Of a stretch of 64,000 nucleotides of DNA, positions 57,018 through 64,000 are shown piece after piece. The notes beneath the pieces are model-generated. The model was given only the letters and a program-made list of their open reading frames with translations. It ran no database searches and had not been told where the DNA came from. The position numbers and the translations under genes are program-made. How positions within the stretch are numbered: the first letter of the stretch is position 1; the number at the start of each line of letters is the position of its first letter. Source of the DNA: JACSRF01 sp963695505 (GTDB taxonomy: Bacteria > Chloroflexota > Anaerolineae > Promineifilales > Promineifilaceae); contig CAVOGX010000022.1 in the NCBI GenBank assembly GCA_963695505.1, forward strand, positions 1 to 64,000, read 5' to 3'.

Positions 57018-57092
57018 AGGATTTTGGAATTCAGTTTTGGATTTTCGGATTATAGGTGGAGGCAAAAGGTGCTTGCAACTTTTAATTGGTTT

Positions 57093-59436
57093 TTAGAACG
57101 GCGGCCAAAAAATGGGGAGGGTAAAAAGGGTGATGAGAAGCACAACGGCCGTTAGCGGCAGCCCAACTTTGATATAATCGCTAAATTTGTAACCACCGGG
57201 CCCCATGATGAGCACATTGGCCGGGTGGCCGACAGGGCTTAGGAAGCTTGCAGATGCGGCAATGGCTACGAGCATCATAAATGCGTAAGGAGATGCACCC
57301 AAGTCCTGGGCAGTGGTAATGGCGATGGGGGCCATGAGCACGGTGACAACCGGGTTTGGCATCACCTGGGAAGCGATATTGGTCAGCAGGAAGAGGCCAG
57401 CTAGAACGGCCGTTATGCCCAAATCACCCACCAAGCCAACAACTCGCTCTGCCAAGAATTGGGCAGCCCCACTTGTTTGCATGGCAATGCCCAAGGGCAG
57501 CATCCCGGCGATCAAAAATACGGCCTTCCACTCAATGTAGCGGTATGCTTCTTCCATGTTTAGACAGCCGGTGAGAATCATCATCGTTGCGCCAATGATG
57601 GCCGCGATGGAAATGGGCAGCCAGCCGGCAATGACGGGCACCAGCACCACCAGTAAGGCCAGCACGGCCAGCGGCGCTTTTTCCAGCTTGGCCGGCGGCT
57701 GGGATTCAGTGCGTAAAACCACGAAGTCTGGTTCTTGCCCCAGCAAGTTAAGCTTGGCGCGCGCGCCGTGCAGCAGCAGGGCATCCCCCATTTGCAGGCT
57801 GCATCTCGCGTAAATTGTGGCGGTACGGCCGTCCCCGCCGCCAGATAGCCAGCACGTTGAGGCCATATTTTTCGCGGAAGTAAATTTCTTGCAGGCTGCG
57901 TCCTTCCAGGGTGGTGTAGGGGGAGAGGATAACTTCCACCAGGCCCACGCGTTCGGATTCCAGGTTTTGCGGGCTGATGGGTTCCTCTTCCGCGACGCTC
58001 TTCCAAGCCCCGCAGAATGGCGATATCTTTTTGATGGCCTTCTACCAACAATCGATCGCCGGCTTGCAGCAGGTCTTCTGGACCGGGCAGCAAATGTGTT
58101 TCGCCATTGCGCACGATTCCTAACACGGTCAGGCCGAAGGCGTCACCCAGGCGACTTTCTCGCAGGGAAACGGCCGTTAAGCACCGAATCCTCAGGCAAG
58201 CTAATGAAAACCAGGCTGTCCTCCAAATGGTAGGCAGCCAGGGATTGGGGTCGGGAAACGGAAAAATTCTTACTTTGCTCCAGGGCGTCTACTTCCGCCT
58301 GGGTGCCTTGAACCAGCAAGGTGTCGGAAGCTTGCAGCGGCAGTAGTTGAAAATTGCGCAGCATTACCTCCCCATTTCGCTTTACCGCCAACACATTTAG
58401 ACCATACTGCTGGCGGAACCGCAGCGTTTCCAGGTTTTGCCCTAAAAATGCAGCATGCGGACTCGGGTTTTGCTTCCGCCAAAATGATGCCCGAAGCGGT
58501 AATGTCCGCCAACGTTGGCCTTCTCCGGGCGTCGGTAAACAGATGTCGTAGATGAAAACTGGCTAATTCATCCTGCCTTCCCATCACCATCAGGTGATCG
58601 CCTGCTTTGAGCTGGGTATCCCCCTTAGGCGACAAATTCGTGTGCCCATTGCGTAAAATGGCAACCACGTTTAGCCCAAGCAGTGACCCAATGCGGCTGT
58701 CTGCCAGCGGCACGTTGTCGAGGGCCCCTTGCGGGGGAATGTGCAGCGTAAAAAGGCGCTGACCAAGATTGTAAGCTTCTTCCAGGCTGGTGTTATTGGG
58801 GTTTAAGGTTTCCCCAATTACGTCCCTCTTTGGCAGCAAGTGGCGGCCGAAAAGTATCATAAATAAAGTGCCTGACAGCAGTATAAGGGCGCCAATAGGC
58901 GAGAAGTCAAACATGGTAAAGGGTGACAAGCCCGCTTCCCGTAAAGCGTCGCTGGCCAAAATGTTGGGTGGGGTACCAATGAGGGTGGTGAGCCCGCCAA
59001 GCAATGCTCCCGAAGCCAACGGCATAAGCAAACGCGAAGGGGATCGGCGAGTACGGCGCGCAATTTCTACCACGACCGGCAATAAGAGCGCAGCTACCCC
59101 CACGTTGTTCATAAAAGCGGAAAGCAGCCCCGCAGTAACCATGATGATAAAGATAAGACGTATTTCACCTGTTCCGGCAAACCTCAGCACCTGTTGGCCA
59201 ATCCAATTAGCCACACCGGTTTGGGAAAGGCCGCCGCTAATGATGAAAACAGCCCACACGGTAACTACGGCAGGGTTGCTGAAGCCAGACAAAGCCTCAG
59301 CCGGGGTGACAAGTTGGGTGACAGTAAGGCTAATTAAAACAAGGAGGGCAATTAAATCTACCCGCAGACGGTCGCTGATGAAGAGGATGGCCGCAGCCAG
59401 GAGGATTGCCAGGGTGAGGAAGATGGCTGTGGTCAT
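57093..59436 (-). CDS. SLC13/DASS anion transporter with about four RCK_C domains; several frameshifts
   Basis: About 780 residues. The N-terminal half-transporter (IFLTLAILLAAAILFISDRL .. NNVGVAALLLPVVVEIARR .. LGGLTTLIGTPPNILASDAL) carries the DASS signature loop, with a matching C-terminal half (NIASQVMPNPVVTVLMAPI .. LSPVGHPANVLIMGPGGY). The central loop holds four TrkA-C/RCK_C-like modules, marked by LNVVAILRNG..LKAGDHLMVMG, LAVKRNGEVML..QASDTLLVQG, LGIVRNGETHL..QAGDRLLVEG and LNVLAIWRRG..MGDALLLHG. Two is the usual number. Frame breaks near 58460, 58160, 57985 and 57810. Substrate probably sulfate, phosphate or a dicarboxylate. Confidence 0.82.
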
Positions 59437-59439
59437 TAC

Positions 59440-60258
59440 TTACAAGTTGCCGCGCACCACCAATACCGAGCAGGGCGCATTGTCAATAATTTTCGGGGTC
59501 ACCTGCCCCATAAGGAGACTGCTTAAAACATTGTATTCGGCCCGTGCGCCTACCATTATCAGGTCATAGGGCTCTTCTTGGGCTTCTGCCAGCATTTCGT
59601 CGGTAGTAATGCCCCGGCGCAGTTTGACCTCTGCCGGAACGTGGGAATTTATCAGGTATTCAGAAGCCCATTTCAGGTGTTGGGCTAAGGGTGTGGTAGT
59701 TTGTAAAAGCTCGGGCAGGGTTTCTTCCATTTCGTTAAGACCGGTGTACATACCGGGTATTTGTTCGGCGACGTGGAGCAATGTTACTTTTGCGCCAGCA
59801 GCTTGCGCCAGGGCTGCGCCGTTGCGAATGACTAGTTCACTGTTTGCATGACCGCTGGTGCAGATGAGGATGCGGCGAAAATGCTGCGCATTGCCCCGGG
59901 CAACAAATACTGAAACGTTAGCCTGGTTGGCGACTTTGTGGGTCACAGACTGCAAGAATTGGTCCCACAAGTTGCGAATGGCATGGGCGCCTACAACGAT
60001 GAGGTCGTAGTTGCCTGTTTCCGCTTTGCGAAGAATCTCTTTGGCGGGTGTGCCAAGGGAAACGGCCGTTTCTTCTATGGTAGTATGAATGAGCTTTCGC
60101 GCTTCTTCCAGAGTGAAAACGGCCGTTTCCTTCTCGTGCTTACCCGTCACAACCTTAAGCAGAGAAACAGGGTGCCCCCTAAGCTCTGCCATCAGGCTGC
60201 CCAGCGTTACAGTTGGTTGGGCATAAGGCATATTACTGACGCAAATAAGAATACTCAT
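59440..60258 (-). CDS. Universal stress protein (UspA-like), two-domain
   Basis: 272 residues with two Usp halves: AELRGHPVSLLKVVTG .. GNYDLIVVGAHAIRNLWDQFLQSVTHKVANQANVSVFVARG and RRILICTSGHANSELVIRNGAALAQAAGAKVTLLHVAEQ .. EPYDLIMVGARAEYNVLSSLLMGQVTPKIIDNAPCSVLVVRG. The second half keeps the ATP-loop style GAxxxxxxxSxxxG. Lies between the TSUP and SLC13 genes; 27 bp after TSUP and 3 bp before SLC13, so cotranscribed. Confidence 0.88.
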   Translation of the reverse strand: MSILICVSNMPYAQPTVTLGSLMAELRGHPVSLLKVVTGKHEKETAVFTLEEARKLIHTTIEETAVSLGTPAKEILRKAETGNYDLIVVGAHAIRNLWDQFLQSVTHKVANQANVSVFVARGNAQHFRRILICTSGHANSELVIRNGAALAQAAGAKVTLLHVAEQIPGMYTGLNEMEETLPELLQTTTPLAQHLKWASEYLINSHVPAEVKLRRGITTDEMLAEAQEEPYDLIMVGARAEYNVLSSLLMGQVTPKIIDNAPCSVLVVRGNL

Positions 60259-60285
60259 GAGACAACAACCCTTTTGGAATTGAGA

Positions 60286-61194
60286 CTAGAATTCTGGCAT
60301 TCCACCGCCCAATAGGCGAATGATGACCAAAATTGCGCCAACCAGTGGCAAAACCGAAAAAAGAAGCCGAATGCGCGGACCGGCAAAATATCGCGTAGCG
60401 ACTGCGCCAATTTGAGCGCCAATGGCAGCCCCAGTGTGCATCACCAAAGCCATCAGCACATCCACATTTCCTTTTATAGCATGGGTCAATGTGCCATAAC
60501 CAGCTGAAAAGACAATTTCGAATAAGTCCGTACCGACAGCAACGTGGGTGGGCACCCCCAACAGGTAAATAAGCATAGGCATACGGATGAAACCGCCACC
60601 TACACCTAATGCGCCAGCCAAAATGCCGGTAATCATCCCGACACCTAAAACTATCCAGAGTGAAATTTCTTTGATGCCTGATCCGGGCAGGGAGATCATG
60701 GGCCAGATGCGGATGGTATGCACACGCCGCGAAATGTTGGCGAAGGCCAGCACCTCGTTAACGGTCAATTTTTCCGTGCGAATCATGCGGATGGCTTTGA
60801 TGCTTTCCCAGGCGGTAAAGGCGCTGATGATGATTAAGATGATGATGTAGGTCATGCCGATGACCTGGTCAATGTTGCCGGAGTCTTCAAGGGCTTCGAT
60901 AATGTTTGCGCCAATTTCCACACCGATGATGGTACCTACGATCATGAGTGCGCCTAGCTTCACGTCTACGTGGCCCAGAGTGCGGTGGCGCTTGGCAGCG
61001 ACGATGGATTTTCCTGTCATGTGGGCCAGGTCTGTCCCCACCACAAAATTCATAGGCACGCCAGACCAAAACATGAGTGGCCCCGCCAAAAAACCTCCCC
61101 CCACGCCAAAAAACCCACCTAGCAGACCGACGAGAAAGCCGATGCCGACCAGAAAGAAGGGGTTGATAGTTACGCCAGTGATGGGAAATTCCAT
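60286..61194 (-). CDS. TSUP (TauE/SafE) anion permease
   Basis: 302 residues, about eight TM helices. Family half-repeats: FLVGIGFLVGLLGGFFGVGGGFLAGPLMFWSG and VGMITGILAGALGVGGGFIRMPMLIYLLG. Each carries the FGVGGG/LGVGGG motif, and ..VVGTDLAHMTGKSIVAA / VAVGTDLFEIVFSAGYG follow. A cytoplasmic loop of about 60 residues splits the halves. It differs from the TSUP at 45106 and is the fuller type. First large gene of the leftward anion cluster. Confidence 0.92.
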   Translation of the reverse strand: MEFPITGVTINPFFLVGIGFLVGLLGGFFGVGGGFLAGPLMFWSGVPMNFVVGTDLAHMTGKSIVAAKRHRTLGHVDVKLGALMIVGTIIGVEIGANIIEALEDSGNIDQVIGMTYIIILIIISAFTAWESIKAIRMIRTEKLTVNEVLAFANISRRVHTIRIWPMISLPGSGIKEISLWIVLGVGMITGILAGALGVGGGFIRMPMLIYLLGVPTHVAVGTDLFEIVFSAGYGTLTHAIKGNVDVLMALVMHTGAAIGAQIGAVATRYFAGPRIRLLFSVLPLVGAILVIIRLLGGGMPEF

Positions 61195-61198
61195 GCCG

Positions 61199-61444
61199 TT
61201 ACTCCAATTTTTCTAGGCCGAGACGGGTTATGAGGAAAGAGGTGATCCATTCCAGAAATACCCCTTGCACAACAATGAGGACAAGGGTGGCAATGGCGTA
61301 AACGAATAGGTTGAGATGAAAGATGCGGTTGAGTGGTTCCCCAAGAAAGCGCAAGGCTGCCCAGAAGTAGATAACCAGTAGCACGGCATAAACGATCAGT
61401 TCAATAAGAAAATTACGCAAAAGAATTTTGTGTTGGGTTTTCAT
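61199..61444 (-). CDS. Small two-to-three-TM membrane protein
   Basis: 81 residues: NFLIELIVYAVLLVIYFWAALRFLG and FVYAIATLVLIVVQGVFLEWITSFL are clear TM helices, and the C-terminus TRLGLEKLE is charged. It ends 4 bp before the TSUP start, so it may be a partner subunit of the permease. No family recognised. Confidence 0.6.
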   Translation of the reverse strand: MKTQHKILLRNFLIELIVYAVLLVIYFWAALRFLGEPLNRIFHLNLFVYAIATLVLIVVQGVFLEWITSFLITRLGLEKLE

Positions 61445-61516
61445 TTGCTGCCCTTTAATGCGTCAGTTTTGCGGGTTAGTGGTTGCGCAAAAGTTATTGG
61501 GTTCTATTCTAGCATT

Positions 61517-62729
61517 TTAAATATGGTCCTTGTCAATAGCTGGAATTTTGGACGTTACGGTATTTTGTAAAAGGAGCGCGCGAAAACCTTGTTTTTTGCG
61601 GTCTTTAATTTTTTGGAGTGTGTGTGCGCCAAGCAGCAGGCGGAAGACGAAAGAGCTTTTTGCCGTGAGCAGGCAACGGCCGTTTTCCACCAATCGCTGC
61701 TGCAAACCAGGTAAAAGGAACTGCTCCCAAGGCACGCCAGGGTCGATGTCGGGAAAAACCACCGCCCAATCGTAACGGCCGTTCAGCGCCAGGATGTGGG
61801 GTACATGGTGCAAGGTGACGTTGGTGGGAGCTCCAGCCATGGGCCAAAAGGTTTACCCGGCTTATTTCCAAGCTCAACGCGTCACGCCCGGCCAGGAAAA
61901 GGTGTCCCGGTTCTGACCCAAGGCGCCGCTGCAGGTAAAGAGGGAGATGCCCTTGACCGGGGTTCCAAACCAGCACGTTTCCCTGTACTTTTTCATTTTT
62001 CAACATGTTTATGGCCAGCGAGGTATGATGACCCAGAGTATCAAATTCAGGCAGGTTGTAAACGGTGCGTAACGTAAGGGTTTGCTTGCCTAGTTCGAAA
62101 GGAAACTGGCCGCGGGTGTAGGGTAGGAGAGTATCGGCCGTTTCCAACCATGGCTGCCCCCCCTTAAAATGAATGACCGTGTGCCCTTTGCCCTCTTCGG
62201 TGAAGGTGATAAGGCTATTTTGCTGCTGAAGTATCTCGATTATTAAGGGAGCCAGAGGTTTGACGATGACAACGGCCGTTACGCCTCCCTCATTCATTTT
62301 TGCCGCCATCATGCCCAACCAGTGACGCAGCGCCGCTTCACCCGCTTTGCCTGGTAAATTTGCCACAAGCAGGTCGAAGGTTCCCGCTATGCCCTCAAAA
62401 GCAAGATCACCAACGGCCTTTACTTTCGCGCATTTATTTTGGCGAGCATTCATTTGCGTAAAGGTCACAGATAAAGCATCCCGGTCTTGCGCCGTGACTG
62501 ACATTTGGGGATTCGCCTTGGCTAAAGCGATGCCCAATGTACCCACGCCACAACCCACGTCCAGCGCAGTGTGTACTGCTGCCAGATTGATCTCTTTGGC
62601 GATGGTTTTCAATAGGAGCCGTGTGCCTACGTCAATGTCGAAACTGCTAAAAAGGGATTGGGTTAATGCCAAACGCAATTCCTGCTTGTGAAACCGAAAT
62701 GTAACCTGTTTGTCGTAAATTGCGTCCAA
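61517..62729 (-). CDS. RsmC/RlmG-like duplicated methyltransferase, one frameshift
   Basis: About 404 residues of two SAM-methyltransferase-like halves. Half 1 has a good SAM loop (ALDVGCGVGTLGIALAKANP), VTAQDRDALSVTFTQMNA and, where RsmC-type guanine N2 methylases have NPPF, FDLLVANLPGKAGE. Half 2 is more diverged (NVLVWNPGQGHLPLYLQRRL .. VTLHHVPHILALNGRYDWAVVFPDIDPG .. LVENGRCLLTAKSSFVFRLL). The frame changes near 61840. In E. coli RsmC the N-terminal half is the degenerate one, so the roles may be reversed here. The altered NPPF box argues against certain rRNA methylation. Confidence 0.65.
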
Positions 62730-63018
62730 AACTTATCATTTTCCATGGTTGGCAGATTATCAACTTCGCCTTATTTCGGCAACTGTTGCCAACGTGCTCC
62801 GTTCTTTTGCCCGGTTGTTAGAGTGCTGTTAGTTCATCTTCCCATTGGTTGCTTTGCTTTTGATAGGGGACGTATAATCCGAGTTATAGCGAACAGCTTT
62901 GCCGTCCTTATCTAGGGAGCAAGCCCCGTGGATAAGGACAAAAAAATTCTTACGAAACGACGCCCCCTCGTGGTTTGCAGCGAGGAAGCCATTTTAAAGA
63001 TGGTAAAGCAGGTAAATT
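62730..63018. other. Divergent intergenic region before the site-2 protease
   Basis: 289 bp between the leftward methyltransferase and the rightward protease. No clear gene. A GTG-started 32-codon frame (62927 on) ends across the protease start and could be a leader peptide, but it shows no recognisable features. Confidence 0.35.
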
Positions 63019-64000
63019 ATGGGTTTTGAAAATACTTTATGGGCAATCGGTGGTTTTTTCCTGGTGCTGACGCCCATTGTTTTGGTTCACGAATTAGGTC
63101 ATTTTGTTGCTGCCCGCCTATCGAATATTCGGGTTGAGGAGTTTGGCTTCGGTCTGCCGCCACGGGCGGCGGTCCTGGCTAAGCGAAAAGGTACCATTTT
63201 TTCGCTAAACTGGATTCCTTTGGGCGGGTTTGTGCGCCCGGCTGGCGAAGATGATCCCATGGTGGCGGATGGCCTGGCGGCTGCATCGAAACGGGCCCGC
63301 TTTTTTGTGCTGATTGCTGGCGCCGGAGCCAACTTTATCATGGCTTTTCTTATTTGGTGGGGAGCATACTTTATCGGCCCACCGGCGGTCGCCGTGGGAT
63401 TGGTAGACCCAGGCTCACCAGCAGAAGCTGCCGGGCTGCAAGCGGGCGACTTTTTTGTGAAGGTTGATGGGCAAACTGTTTTGACCTCCAATGATATTGC
63501 GAACCCCATGTATGCAAATGGCGGCCAGCCGGTCGAACTGGTCGTTAAGCGGAATGGGGAATTTGGTAAATCTGACCGTTGTTCCCAGAGCGGAAGGTGA
63601 GTACGATGCGGGCAGCGAAGGACCGCTTGGCGTGCGCCTGGCTTATTCATCTATTCAGGTAACGGCCGTTGCTCCCCAATCTCCTGCTGCCCAGGCGGGA
63701 ATACAAAAGGGGGACATCATCATTTTGGAGCAAAATGACCTGTTAGCCGTCAACGTTGATTCGTTTGACGCGGTCCTGGCGGAAAATGTGGGTCAGCCTG
63801 TACCCTTATGGATCAGCCGCAATGGGGAGATGTTCGAAACGGCCGTTGTGCCCGCCAACCCTGGCGAATTTAGCGCTGGTCTTTTAGGGGCATCGTATAC
63901 CGACTTGGAAGACCGCGTGAATCGCGGTTTCGTTGATTCCATGAGCGCCTCTGTGGACTCCATTTGGTCCTACATGACTCTGTTTGTGCGCGTGCCGTCA
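63019..64000 (+). CDS. rseP: Site-2 intramembrane protease RseP, partial and frameshifted
   Basis: Membrane Zn protease that cleaves anti-sigma factors and signal-peptide remnants within the membrane. TM1 carries the Zn motif VLVHELGHFVAAR (HExxH, about residues 24-28), then FGFGLPPRAAVLAKRKGTIFSLNWIPLGGFVR, FVLIAGAGANFIMAFLIWWGAYF (TM2) and a PDZ domain (VDPGSPAEAAGLQAGDFFVKVDGQ). The frame breaks near 63565; beyond it a second PDZ runs on (VTAVAPQSPAAQAGIQKGDIIILEQ) to the edge. The second Zn-ligand motif (NxxPxxxLDG) would lie outside the window. Confidence 0.9.

Larger units (their letters stand above)
813..63846. repeat. Highly iterated palindrome ACGGCCGT (core of AAACGGCCGTTT)
   Basis: By hand I counted about 83 exact copies from 813 to 63846, roughly one per 770 bp, nearly all in coding sequence. 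Examples begin at about 7260, 13926, 28532, 46258, 60060 and 60120. In frame it reads T-A-V (ACG GCC GTT) or (N/Y)-G-R (AAC GGC CGT), so ETAV and NGR recur in unrelated proteins. It is absent from the IS (3012-4204), from the pstB pair (about 21980-24220) and from about 47300-49880. Confidence 0.9.

Noticed and set aside
62927..63025. 32-codon GTG-started frame ending across the rseP start
   Set aside because: Possible leader peptide, but no composition or motif supports translation.
1..64000. CRISPR array or toxin-antitoxin and restriction systems
   Set aside because: No evenly spaced direct repeats with unique spacers and no recognisable cas, toxin or restriction genes were found.

Overview
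The window is about 64 kb of densely packed bacterial chromosome of moderately high GC. It has sigma-70-type promoters, lipoprotein signal peptides, multi-gene transport operons and many glycosyltransferases and export ABC systems. The gene style (MacB-like ABC fusions, paired ABC-2 permeases, several UspA proteins, short spacers built from repeated words) suggests a Chloroflexota bacterium of the Anaerolineae type. This is inferred from general family resemblance; there is no rRNA here. The palindrome ACGGCCGT, usually inside a longer near-palindrome (A)AACGGCCGTT(T), occurs about 83 times by my hand count where one or two are expected. It is spread across nearly every gene but is absent from the one insertion sequence.

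Layout. 1-5.1 kb: a broken S41 peptidase, an orphan contractile-tail tube protein, and a UGT-type glycosyltransferase pseudogene split by a complete 1193-bp IS. 5.2-11 kb: YdeI-like protein, LolA-like lipoprotein, a fused MacB-type ABC exporter, a membrane protein and a catalytically degenerate tyrosine recombinase. 11-18.3 kb: housekeeping genes (CinA-like, GT4, yraN, miaA, dus, tRNA-Asn, gpmI). 18.3-22 kb: an S51 peptidase, a structured leader RNA, and an ABC-2 exporter with one ATPase and two permeases.

22-32.7 kb is a double phosphate locus. Two divergent pst operons flank a shared regulatory region with 11-bp-phased Pho-box-like repeats. The leftward operon (pstS-pstC-pstA-pstB'-pstB) ends in two ATPases with complementary degenerate motifs, the pattern of an asymmetric heterodimer. 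The rightward operon (pstS-pstC-pstA-pstB-phoU) has a PstA carrying a whole PstS-like domain inserted after its first membrane helix, with its two halves in swapped order. This circularly permuted permease-receptor fusion is the most unusual feature I found.

32.7-41.3 kb: a beta-propeller protein, an HDAC-fold deacetylase, two small proteins of arrestin-like appearance, an AAA ATPase, a rifampicin-phosphotransferase-like PEP enzyme and glmS. 41.3-48.7 kb: a PhoR/PhoB-like two-component system, a second Pho-box-like array, then TSUP permease, UspA, Na/Pi-cotransporter-like protein and UspA. 48.7-57 kb: a MarR regulator with its operator, a giant RND transporter whose porter domain holds about five 100-residue repeats, and a GT39 glycosyltransferase. 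57-61.5 kb (leftward): an SLC13 transporter with four RCK_C-like modules, UspA, TSUP and a small membrane protein. 61.5-64 kb: a duplicated methyltransferase and a site-2 protease that runs off the right edge.

The common theme is anion, especially phosphate, uptake: two Pst systems, PhoU, a two-component system and several anion permeases each next to a UspA protein. At least fifteen genes carry one or more single-base frameshifts, including essential ones (glmS, miaA, rseP). I read most of these as assembly indels; the IS-interrupted glycosyltransferase is the clearest real pseudogene.
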